IMG/VR virus record: IMGVR_UViG_3300036819_000050
Span: 1-44,225 of that record
Direction: 5' to 3' (one strand)
DNA length: 44,225 nucleotides
Origin: a virus
Made by a program: the position numbers and the translations under genes. Under the pieces are notes generated by a model, which saw only the letters and a program-made list of their open reading frames with translations, was not told the DNA's origin and ran no database searches. Below are positions 16,072 to 22,385 of this stretch, piece by piece (position 1 is the first letter of the stretch; every line of letters starts with the position of its first letter).

Positions 16072-16561
16072 AGCCGCCCCGCCATCCCGCGCGCTGCGCT
16101 TCGAGCCTGCCGCCCGGGCCGATCTCCGTCGCCGAATCGCCCGGCCCGAAAACGCGGGGCACCGTATTGATTACCCTCGCGCGGACCGGCGCCGGAGGCG
16201 TTCCCGGCGGCCCGGACGGCTGCGACGGCGTGACCTGTACCTGCCCGGCCGCGATGGCCTTCAGCGTGGCCATCGCGTCGAGGTAGGACAGGTACACCGG
16301 GTCCTGCGGGCCAAGATCCTTGCCCTTGCGGTAGGTCAGCGTGGCGTAGTACGTCGCCAGCTGTACCGTCAGGTCCTTGACGAGGTCCGGGACCTCGGAC
16401 GGATCGTAGGCCTCACCGGTGTAGCTGCTGACCCGCGATGAGGCCTGGGCGATCTTGGCCAGCAGGATGGAGGCATCCAGCTGGGCGCAGGTACCCGTCC
16501 CGTCGTCGGTCCCGGCGACGTTGTTCCTGATGTCAGCCGGGGTGCAGTACGAGACGGGCAT
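16061..16561 (-). CDS. Head-tail adaptor (gp36/DUF1320-like)
   Basis: This 166-aa protein starts with YCTPADIRNNVAGTDDG, then a helical block (LDASILLAKIAQASSRVSSY, LVKDLTVQLATYYATLTYRK). This is the pattern of phage head-tail adaptor or connector proteins such as Mu gp36/DUF1320. The C-terminus is Pro/Gly-rich and flexible. It should join the portal or neck ring. Its location two genes after the major capsid gene is typical. ATG start with GAGG about 8 nt upstream. Confidence 0.75.
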   Translation of the reverse strand: MPVSYCTPADIRNNVAGTDDGTGTCAQLDASILLAKIAQASSRVSSYTGEAYDPSEVPDLVKDLTVQLATYYATLTYRKGKDLGPQDPVYLSYLDAMATLKAIAAGQVQVTPSQPSGPPGTPPAPVRARVINTVPRVFGPGDSATEIGPGGRLEAQRAGWRGGYGW

Positions 16562-16588
16562 GGCTCACCTCCTGAGGTCCTCCAGCGG

Positions 16589-17035
16589 TCAGGTACTGCG
16601 GCCGCGCCGCGTGCGCGCCGTGGCGCCGTCGTTGCCCGCGTCCGGGTCGGTCACGTCCGGCTGCTTCGCCTCCGGGTGGTTCGCCGGGTCGCTGGAGTCG
16701 ATGTGGCCGATCTTGGACTCGTTGGTCACGTCCAGCGCGGCCGAACCCTCCGGGACGGGCGGCGGCGCGGGGCGCCCCTTCGCGCCGAACATGCCGGCGC
16801 CGGTGATGCGGGGCATCGGCTCGTTCTTCTCCGACGCAGGCCGGATGACCGCGGTCTTGTGGCGCGAAGGGGCGAGGAACCTGGCTGCTTCATCCTCGGT
16901 CAGCCACACCGTCTCGCCCTTCGGGACGAAATCGGCGGCCTTGTCCTTGTCGCCGCGCCGGCCGATGGACAGGTTGGTCAGCGCCTGGTACTCACTCCGG
17001 CCCGGCTCCGGCTTCGCGGTGGTGTCGTCGGACAT
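16589..17035 (-). CDS. Hypothetical protein downstream of the capsid gene
   Basis: This 148-aa hydrophilic protein has a short folded N-terminal part (SEYQALTNLSIGRRGDKDKA, KGETVWLTEDEAARFL) and a long Pro/Asp/Lys/Ala-rich disordered tail. The 'WLTEDEAARFL' style matches small head-tail accessory proteins found beside connector genes. Charged tails of this kind may contact DNA or the capsid interior. No enzymatic motif. Function unknown; the neighbourhood is the only clue. Confidence 0.6.
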   Translation of the reverse strand: MSDDTTAKPEPGRSEYQALTNLSIGRRGDKDKAADFVPKGETVWLTEDEAARFLAPSRHKTAVIRPASEKNEPMPRITGAGMFGAKGRPAPPPVPEGSAALDVTNESKIGHIDSSDPANHPEAKQPDVTDPDAGNDGATARTRRGRST

Positions 17036-17078
17036 TCGTCTCTCTCCGTTTCAGGGGATGTTGCGCGTGCGGGCCGGA

Positions 17079-17990
17079 TCAGACGCCGCTGAGCACGACG
17101 ATCGACAGGGGCTGGTCCAGGCCGACCGCGGCGGCCCGCTGCACATCGCTCCGGCTGGCCTTCCTCGATTCCTGCCGGTAGAGCGGGGTGGCCTGCATCG
17201 GCAGCTCGTCGGCGATGAACCCAGCGCGGCCGCGCTGCATGATGATCGCGTTACCCGCGGGCATCTGATGGGTGAGCAGCACGTCGAGGTTGAAGATCTT
17301 GTTCGGGAGGACGCCCGTGTACTGCAGGTTCTCCGACGCGATGTCGCCCAGGTACGGCTTGGCGAACGAGTCGGACTGCATCAGGGTGTTCTTGGTGCCG
17401 TACCCGATGATCATCGTGTCGGCTTCGAACCCGAGCGGCTGCTGGAAGCCGATCTGGCTGGTGATGTTCGCCGTCTCGATCAGCGACACCGCGTTGGCGA
17501 TGTCGGCGCGGATCGTCGCGTTCGTCGCGGCCCACGCGTTCGAAACGGCGAGGGTCTGCACGCTGACATTCGCGATGACGGCGCTGAAGAAGGCCTGGTT
17601 CCAGGAGTACACCATGGTGTTCTGGACCTGGGTGAGCTGCTGGTTCACCGGGTCCACGACCCGGCGGCGGCGCATCTCGTCCGAGACCATGATCGCCATG
17701 GCCCGCTCATGGGCGAACACCACCCGCGGGATGCCGACCGACGTCGGGACGACGGGCACCTCGCCGAATTCGGCCCTGATCTCCGGCACATCATCGGCGT
17801 AGAGCGGCGTGCTTTCCCAGTACCGGACGGCGCCGGACTCGGCGAGGCCGCCCGGGCGCAGCACCGCATCGACGATGAACCGGTTCTTGGTCATGTCGAG
17901 GATGAGCGCGGGGATGGTCAGCGGGTCCTTGAGCAGGGCGTCGACGGTGATCCGCGGCCCGTCGAGGCTGGTGTAAGCCGCAGTCGGCAT
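17079..17990 (-). CDS. Major capsid protein (HK97-fold)
   Basis: This 303-aa protein has the usual size and features of a short HK97-fold capsid protein. There is an extended N-arm (RITVDALLKDPLTIPALILD), an E-loop and P-domain region (AVRYWESTPLYADDVPEIRA), a helix around FAHERAMAIMVSDEMRRRRV (spine-helix-like), and later strands with MIIGYGTKNTLMQSDSFAKP and a final DQPLSIVVLSGV strand. It follows the decoration protein, protease/scaffold, head morphogenesis, portal and terminase genes, the canonical order. It forms the icosahedral shell. Confidence 0.9.
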   Translation of the reverse strand: MPTAAYTSLDGPRITVDALLKDPLTIPALILDMTKNRFIVDAVLRPGGLAESGAVRYWESTPLYADDVPEIRAEFGEVPVVPTSVGIPRVVFAHERAMAIMVSDEMRRRRVVDPVNQQLTQVQNTMVYSWNQAFFSAVIANVSVQTLAVSNAWAATNATIRADIANAVSLIETANITSQIGFQQPLGFEADTMIIGYGTKNTLMQSDSFAKPYLGDIASENLQYTGVLPNKIFNLDVLLTHQMPAGNAIIMQRGRAGFIADELPMQATPLYRQESRKASRSDVQRAAAVGLDQPLSIVVLSGV

Positions 17991-18029
17991 GGCTTTTCTC
18001 CTTCAGGTAGGTGTCGTGCCGGCTCTGGC

Positions 18030-18476
18030 TCAGCCGAAGATGCGGGCGCGGGCGACGGTGGCCCCGGCGGAGACACCGCCGGGCTGGGTGCAGCGGCCGA
18101 CGATCAGGCCGGCGGCGTCGGTGCCGGATACCCACGGCGTGACCTGGCCGCTGGCGGCCGACTTGAGCAGCGCGCCGAAGGTGGCGGCCGCGGCGTAGGT
18201 GACGCGGATGTCCTCGCCGTGCCGGACCGCTACGTAGTCGGTCGGGACGCTGATGTCGAGCAGCGGGTCGCCGTAGCTGGTGTTGACACCGCTCTGGTTC
18301 GGGATCGGCGCGGCGTCGTTCCCGGCGACACCGAGGACGTTGGCCGCCCCGGCACCCGCCGTGGAGACGGTGGTGGCGCTGGAACCGTCGGCGACGACCA
18401 GGGTGCCGCCCTTGACCAAGGCACTCACCTGGTAGCTGTCGGGGCCGGTCTGGTAGTGCGGGAGGCTTCCGGGCAT
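18030..18476 (-). CDS. Capsid decoration-type protein (DUF2190-like)
   Basis: This 148-aa protein is Gly, Ala, Val, Thr-rich and all-beta in style (ALVKGGTLVVADGSSATTVS, VLGVAGNDA, DYVAVRHGEDIRVTYAAAA, GQVTPWVSG). This is the layout of DUF2190/gpD-like decoration proteins that stabilise the shell. The start at 18476 is chosen because AAGGAG lies 9 nt upstream; a longer in-frame version would run through the leader hairpin. It lies directly before the major capsid gene with 39 nt between. A hairpin (18498-18519) stands ahead of it. Confidence 0.8.
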   Translation of the reverse strand: MPGSLPHYQTGPDSYQVSALVKGGTLVVADGSSATTVSTAGAGAANVLGVAGNDAAPIPNQSGVNTSYGDPLLDISVPTDYVAVRHGEDIRVTYAAAATFGALLKSAASGQVTPWVSGTDAAGLIVGRCTQPGGVSAGATVARARIFG

Positions 18477-18497
18477 TTCTCGCTCCTTGCATGCGAA

Positions 18498-18519
18498 AGC
18501 CCCGGACACGGCCGGGGCT
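18498..18519 (-). terminator. Leader hairpin ahead of decoration/capsid genes
   Basis: Arms AGCCCCGG and CCGGGGCT (18498-18505 and 18512-18519) form a perfect 8-bp stem with a 6-nt loop, followed on the minus strand by TTCG. It stands between the protease/scaffold stop (18563) and the decoration gene start (18476). The stem is identical in sequence to that before the major tail protein gene. With so short a U-tract, strong intrinsic termination is doubtful. Partial termination or 5' stabilisation of the capsid message fits equally well. Confidence 0.65.
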
Positions 18520-18562
18520 GGAGAGGGACGGCGGGAAGGCCTCGCCGCGGGGGACGGTCGGG

Positions 18563-19219
18563 TTACAGGGCGTGCCGCTGGCGGTACGCGGCCACGAAGT
18601 CGCTGCGCTCGGCCGCTTCGGTCTCGGTCCGGGCTGCCTCGTTGTCAGCGCCTTCGGAGTTGCCGAGCTCGACGTCCATGCCGAGCTGCTGCATGGTCTG
18701 GCCGAACTCCTTGATGAGGTCCCGGACGATCGCGCCCGCGTCGGCGCTCTTGCCGTTCGCGAGGTCGACGGTGCGGCCAGACCCTTCGAGCAGCGGGCGG
18801 GCCAGGTCGGTGAGCCGGGCCGGGATGCCGTAGATGCGCTGGTAGTGGTCGCGCTCCCGCTCGTACGTGGCCCGGTCGAGCTGGATCCGGGTGCGCCGCG
18901 CCTCGGCCATGGCCTCCTCGGCGCGGCTGTTGGCCATCTCGATCGCGGTCTGCGCCTCGTTCGACAGGGACGCCCCGGCCGGCTCCAGTTCCCGCTCGGT
19001 CTCCGTCTCGCCGTCCGCGGTCGTGGATTCGACGTCGGCCTCGGCGAGCATCCGCTGGAGTTCCTCGTCGGTAATGTCACCGTCGGTCTCGTCCGTGACA
19101 TCCGCCTCGTCCCCGCTGCCCTCGTCCTCGGCCTTCGCGGTGATGAGGGCATCGAACTGGTCGTCAGGGAGCGCCAGCAGCTTCGCCAGCCGCGCCTCCT
19201 GCTCAGCGGTGAAAGCCAT
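18563..19219 (-). CDS. Nested scaffold protein from an internal in-frame start
   Basis: An ATG at 19219 (codon 213 of the protease-scaffold gene) is in frame and lies five bases behind a strong ribosome site. The product of 218 aa begins MAFTAEQEARLAKLL and contains only the acidic coiled-coil scaffold part. This matches the lambda C/Nu3 arrangement, where one gene makes a protease-scaffold fusion and, in excess, a free scaffold. The ribosome site is stronger than most in this window, so the free form is expected to dominate. Confidence 0.7.
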   Translation of the reverse strand: MAFTAEQEARLAKLLALPDDQFDALITAKAEDEGSGDEADVTDETDGDITDEELQRMLAEADVESTTADGETETERELEPAGASLSNEAQTAIEMANSRAEEAMAEARRTRIQLDRATYERERDHYQRIYGIPARLTDLARPLLEGSGRTVDLANGKSADAGAIVRDLIKEFGQTMQQLGMDVELGNSEGADNEAARTETEAAERSDFVAAYRQRHAL

Positions 19220-19855
19220 GCCGGCCTCCTTTTCCTGCGCCTTGGGCGCGTCGGGCGCGGCGGGTGCCGTCGCCGGGTCTGGGGTGGTTGCGTACTCCAT
19301 GACCGTGAGGTCGATGACCTCGCCGGGGTCGTCGCCGGAGAAGTCGATGGCTTCCCACAGGCCACCGAGCGGCGCGCTGTCGTTGGCGGCCTCAACCGCC
19401 TGCCACGGCTTCAGGCCGGGAATGCGAGGGTCGAGCGTCCCCAGCACGTGCTGGATCGCGGCGGGGAAGAACCTGCCGTCCGCCCGGTCGTAGCCCTCGA
19501 CAATCCGGGCCGAGACGCCGAGGTCGGGATAGTCCTTCAGGTGCTCGGCCGCGCCGGGGCCGGGCTCGACGATGATGTCCAGGCCGTCGGCGGTGAGTTC
19601 CATGCCGCGGACGGTGCCGCGACGGCGCTCCGGGTCGTTCGTGTGCGTGTTCGCGTGGTCGGCGAACTGGAACGGCACCACGTCGTAGGCCTTGGAGCTG
19701 AACGCCTTGACGAGGCCGGCGAGGTACTCGCGGGTGAACGCGATCTTCCGGCCCTTGTAGTTGATCTCGCCGACGGGGAGCAGCTGCTTGCGCCAGAGCG
19801 TGGCTCCGGACTGGCGGGCCTTTCCCTTGTCAACGGGAGTCAGGAGCGCAGTCAA
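18563..19855 (-). CDS. Capsid maturation protease fused to scaffold
   Basis: This is a 430-aa protein. Residues 1 to about 165 look like a phage prohead protease of the herpesvirus-protease-like type. There is a His in FQFADHANTHT (around residue 66) and a Ser in YPDLGVSARIVEG (around 115), with beta strands between. Residues about 213-430 are a scaffold: acidic Asp/Glu-rich (DEADVTDETDGDITDEELQR) then a long coiled coil (RAEEAMAEARRTRIQLDRAT), ending in basic residues RQRHAL. The scaffold guides shell assembly and is removed by the protease. TTG start behind a perfect AAGGAGGTGA ribosome site. An internal start makes scaffold alone (next entry). Confidence 0.82.
   Translation of the reverse strand: MTALLTPVDKGKARQSGATLWRKQLLPVGEINYKGRKIAFTREYLAGLVKAFSSKAYDVVPFQFADHANTHTNDPERRRGTVRGMELTADGLDIIVEPGPGAAEHLKDYPDLGVSARIVEGYDRADGRFFPAAIQHVLGTLDPRIPGLKPWQAVEAANDSAPLGGLWEAIDFSGDDPGEVIDLTVMEYATTPDPATAPAAPDAPKAQEKEAGMAFTAEQEARLAKLLALPDDQFDALITAKAEDEGSGDEADVTDETDGDITDEELQRMLAEADVESTTADGETETERELEPAGASLSNEAQTAIEMANSRAEEAMAEARRTRIQLDRATYERERDHYQRIYGIPARLTDLARPLLEGSGRTVDLANGKSADAGAIVRDLIKEFGQTMQQLGMDVELGNSEGADNEAARTETEAAERSDFVAAYRQRHAL
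19225..19231 (-). promoter_or_regulatory. Internal ribosome binding site for the nested scaffold
   Basis: AAGGAGG stands inside the coding sequence of the protease-scaffold gene, five bases before an in-frame ATG, at the border between the protease part and the acidic scaffold part. Its position and strength argue that it is functional rather than chance. Confidence 0.7.
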
Positions 19856-19871
19856 CGGCGCTCACCTCCTT

Positions 19872-19884
19872 TAATCTGGGGAAA
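19872..19884 (+). promoter_or_regulatory. Probable -10 element of a leaderless start, overlapping an opposing ribosome site
   Basis: TAATCT (19872-19877) lies six bases before the ATG at 19884, the same geometry as at 14928-14940. On the other strand, bases 19862-19871 are the AAGGAGGTGA ribosome site of the protease-scaffold gene, so the two genes' signals abut. The -35 region is weak. Confidence 0.5.
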
Positions 19885-20279
19885 TGAGCGGTGAGATCGA
19901 ACGACGCGGCGAGCGCGCTCCGGAGCGGACTTTCCCTGCCGAGGCCACGGGCGGCGGCAACCATATGCGCGGCGGCTACGGCCGCGGCCGAGGTTCCGGC
20001 TACAGCTCCGGCCGGGAACCCGGCGCGCTGGATCCGGAATGGGTCATGGTCGGCGTGGACGTGCCGGCCGGGAAGCGGCTGTACGCCTCAAAGGACCTGA
20101 AAGGCACCGCGTTCGCCGTCGCGATGGGCGAAATGGGCTCTGCGGATGGCTGGCATCTGACCTCGACGATGCAGCGCATGCTGGTGATCACCAAGCCGAC
20201 CTACGGTGAATGCCTGGCTGAGCTGACGCGGATCTGGCAGAACTGGGCCGCCGTCGGGCGCGAACTCACTCAGCGGTAG
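19884..20279 (+). CDS. Plus-strand hypothetical protein (moron 3)
   Basis: This 131-aa protein has a disordered Arg/Gly-rich N-terminal third (MRGGYGRGRGSGYSSGREPG) and a folded part from residue 55: WVMVGVDVPAGKRLYASKDL, then GWHLTSTMQRMLVITKPTYG and a C-terminal helix with LTRIWQNWAAVG. No family is recognised. It lies between the histone-like gene and the protease gene, transcribed against them, with a likely leaderless start. Its stop is 7 bp from the opposing stop. The RGG-like N-terminus could bind nucleic acid. An accessory gene expressed apart from the lytic operon is the most likely reading. Confidence 0.65.
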   Translation: MSGEIERRGERAPERTFPAEATGGGNHMRGGYGRGRGSGYSSGREPGALDPEWVMVGVDVPAGKRLYASKDLKGTAFAVAMGEMGSADGWHLTSTMQRMLVITKPTYGECLAELTRIWQNWAAVGRELTQR

Positions 20280-20285
20280 CGCCGG

Positions 20286-21737
20286 TCAGGCGGCCTTAGC
20301 CGCCGGAGCGCTTCCCTGCGCCTTGCCGTGCATCGCCGCGGCGCGCTTGGCCAGCGCCATCGCCTGAGTCGGCTTCATCCCCTTGGCCAGCAGCTTCTTG
20401 TACACCGCCTGCACCTCGGACGGCACCGTGGTCTTCGCGGGCTTGCTTCCGGCCACGGCGGTAACCCGTGGCCCGTCACCCGACGTCGCGGCAGGTGTCC
20501 CGGCCAGTTCGAGCGCGGCCTCGCGTGCGGCCATCGCATGCACCGCGCCAACCGGCTCGGCAGACGCCGCGGCCGCCCCGATCTTGTTGTGGACGCCGAT
20601 CAGCCCGGACAGCGCTCCCGCCATCGACCCGGACGCCGGTGACGGCTTCCCGGTCGCGTGCGTCCCGGCCCACCCGCCGTGCTGCGCGGGCTTCAGGGTG
20701 CCGATCTTCATACCGGTCGGCTTGTGTGTGACGGTCACCTCACCGGGCCCGGTGCGCTTGCAGGACACGTCACCGGGGCCGCGGACACGGGCCGTCTTCG
20801 TCATCATGGCCAGCTCCACCGCCTCGCCGTCGTTGGCCAGCTTCAGGTGCGACGCCTGCGCATCGAGCGCCTTCGCCCGGGACATCAGCGACGTGGCCTG
20901 GGTCCGCAGGTTCGCCCTCTTGGTCTTCAGCTGCGCGGTCGTGACCTTCTTCTTGGCCGCGGACTTCTTCTTGGCGTTCTTCGCCGGGGCCTTCTTCGCC
21001 ACTGTCTTACCCGCTGCCGTTCCCGCGGCCCTCGCCTTGGTCTTAGCCGCCTTAGCAGCCTTTGCGGCCGCGGCCTCGTTGGCCTTGATCTGCTTGTTGA
21101 TGCCCGAGATCTGCTGCAGCAGGGCCTTGGCCTTGGCCCGGTCGGTGTTCGCCTGGGCGTGGAGCTGGGCGGCCTTGGCGCGGTTCGCCTTCAGCTCGGC
21201 CGCGCTCTTAGCGGCAGCCCGAGCCTTGGCGCTCCCCTTCGCGGGCTGCTTCGCCGGCGCCTTGGGCTTGGCTGCGGCGCCGGACTTCGCGGTGCCCGTG
21301 CCTGCGCTGCCGAACCGGCCGCCGCCAGTCTGCCCGGACGGGACGCGGGGATGCAGGGCCGAATTGAATGCGCCGGCCAACTCGACCGCCTCCTGATCGT
21401 TCGCGTGCTCAATGTGGGCGCGAGCCTTCGCCGCCTCCCACTCGGCTAGCGCCTTGGCCGCCGCGGCGCGGACCTCGGCCGAGACTTTGCCGCCGCCGCG
21501 CGCCCACCGCTGGCAAGCGCCTATTGCGAGCTGGATGGCCTGCGATTCCGTGCGCCCGGCGCGCTCGAGCGCTGCCGCGATGTTCTGGATGTAAGCCGGC
21601 AGCTGGAGATCCTTCACCCGGAACAAGCCCGGTCCGCCGGGCCGGCCGAGCGGATGGTGGACCGTGGACAGGACCGGCGTCTGCGCGCTCAGGTCAACGG
21701 CCACAGTCAGCCGTCCACGTTTTCGGGCCAGTGCCAC
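20286..21737 (-). CDS. Histone-H1-like minor capsid/head protein
   Basis: This is a 483-aa protein. Residues about 40-105 form a compact helical domain (KDLQLPAYIQNIAAALERAG, then AIQLAIGACQRWARGGGKVS) seen in actinophage head proteins. Residues about 130-290 are Ala/Lys-rich repeats like eukaryotic H1 and bacterial HC1 tails (KTVAKKAPAKNAKKKSAAKK). A Gly/Ala domain and a final Ala/Lys helix follow. The basic middle should bind DNA without specificity. Between the 2H fusion and the protease/scaffold gene, an internal head protein packaged with DNA is likely. Start uncertain: GTG 21737 overlaps the gene before; GTG 21704, 3 nt after that gene's stop, is an alternative. Confidence 0.7.
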   Translation of the reverse strand: MALARKRGRLTVAVDLSAQTPVLSTVHHPLGRPGGPGLFRVKDLQLPAYIQNIAAALERAGRTESQAIQLAIGACQRWARGGGKVSAEVRAAAAKALAEWEAAKARAHIEHANDQEAVELAGAFNSALHPRVPSGQTGGGRFGSAGTGTAKSGAAAKPKAPAKQPAKGSAKARAAAKSAAELKANRAKAAQLHAQANTDRAKAKALLQQISGINKQIKANEAAAAKAAKAAKTKARAAGTAAGKTVAKKAPAKNAKKKSAAKKKVTTAQLKTKRANLRTQATSLMSRAKALDAQASHLKLANDGEAVELAMMTKTARVRGPGDVSCKRTGPGEVTVTHKPTGMKIGTLKPAQHGGWAGTHATGKPSPASGSMAGALSGLIGVHNKIGAAAASAEPVGAVHAMAAREAALELAGTPAATSGDGPRVTAVAGSKPAKTTVPSEVQAVYKKLLAKGMKPTQAMALAKRAAAMHGKAQGSAPAAKAA

Positions 21738-21949
21738 GAGGGCGCGGCCGACGGCTCCGGGTCGAACGGGACCTCGCCGAACGCCACCACCTTGGCCTCT
21801 TCGGGCACGGCGGTCTGGGTCTCAGGCGCCTCGAACACGGCCAGCGCCACCGTCTGGCCGTCGTCGGCCACGCGGGTCACGATCGCCGCCTGGCATTCGT
21901 GACTACCGGTCGTCAGGAGGTGGACGATCCTGCCCTTAGACGGCTTCAC
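21707..21949 (-). CDS. Hypothetical small beta protein
   Basis: This 80-aa protein starts at GTG behind GGAGG and overlaps the stop of the 42-aa basic ORF before it in a GTGA junction. The sequence reads as a small beta barrel (KGRIVHLLTTGSHECQAAIV, TVALAVFEAPETQ), then an acidic Pro-rich end (DPEPSAAPSWHWPEN). Short proteins with 'G.IVH....G.....AIVT.V' occur widely in actinophages near head genes, function unknown to me. The single Cys is not part of a motif. Confidence 0.65.
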   Translation of the reverse strand: MKPSKGRIVHLLTTGSHECQAAIVTRVADDGQTVALAVFEAPETQTAVPEEAKVVAFGEVPFDPEPSAAPSWHWPENVDG

Positions 21950-22074
21950 GGCTTCCTCCGGTTACGGCGCTTAGCTCGGCGAGGGGACTGGGTGACGCCG
22001 CGGCGCTTGCCATGACCCGGCCGGGTCGGCTCTGGCGGGCCAGCCGGCCAGGTCGCGAACCACCCGGCCGGCAT
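21946..22074 (-). CDS. Very small basic protein (42 aa), possible
   Basis: A 42-aa frame starts at an ATG that overlaps the stop of the 102-aa gene (TGATG) and ends in a GTGA overlap with the 80-aa gene. Its sequence is Pro/Gly-rich, then strongly basic (GVTQSPRRAKRRNRRKP). Coupled junctions at both ends argue that it is translated; there is no independent ribosome site. If real, it would bind nucleic acid or act as a small accessory head protein. The alternative is a 130-bp gap with a chance open frame. Confidence 0.4.
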   Translation of the reverse strand: MPAGWFATWPAGPPEPTRPGHGKRRGVTQSPRRAKRRNRRKP

Positions 22075-22382
22075 CAGGCGCCGCCGCCTGCGACCGCAGA
22101 CAGGAACTCCGTCTGAGCCTCGGCCCACGCGATAGAGTCCTGGCCGAACTGAGCGGCGAGTTGACGCAGGCCGTCCTTTAGGAACGGCGCATCCAGTGAT
22201 GGCACTGCGAATCCGATGCAGGCGTTCTGCCACCGAGAGACCGGAGCGGACTGCCATTCTCCGTAGACCTGCTGAGCGCAGGCCCGGACGGCTGCGACCA
22301 CCTGACCGTAGAACGCCGACCATTCCGCCTGAGTGAGCTTGTCATCGCTGTTGCCAACGGAGACATAGACAGTGATGTCCAC
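22074..22382 (-). CDS. Hypothetical protein of the head region
   Basis: This 102-aa protein starts 4 nt after the stop of the 2H fusion gene. It begins with a strand (MDITVYVSVGNSDDKLTQAE), then helices (WSAFYGQVVAAVRACAQQVY) and ends in a Gly tail. The first half resembles small proteins encoding 'sVGNSDdkLtq.eWs.F', frequent in actinobacterial phages and genomes without known function. It may be a regulatory or counter-defence partner of the upstream gene, but this rests only on adjacency. Confidence 0.65.
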   Translation of the reverse strand: MDITVYVSVGNSDDKLTQAEWSAFYGQVVAAVRACAQQVYGEWQSAPVSRWQNACIGFAVPSLDAPFLKDGLRQLAAQFGQDSIAWAEAQTEFLSAVAGGGA

Positions 22383-22385
22383 GCT

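Noticed and set aside
16455-18833. Long plus-strand frame opposite the capsid and decoration genes
   Set aside because: It runs antisense to well-supported capsid genes and has Arg/Gly/Val-rich shadow composition.
17791-19395. Minus-strand frame of over 500 codons across capsid, decoration and scaffold genes
   Set aside because: It is out of phase with three supported genes, and Arg/Pro/Ser-rich composition marks it as a GC shadow.
22074-22323. Longer version of the 42-aa basic gene starting at 22323
   Set aside because: The first 83 codons lie inside the 102-aa gene in another phase; only the part after the TGATG junction is plausible.
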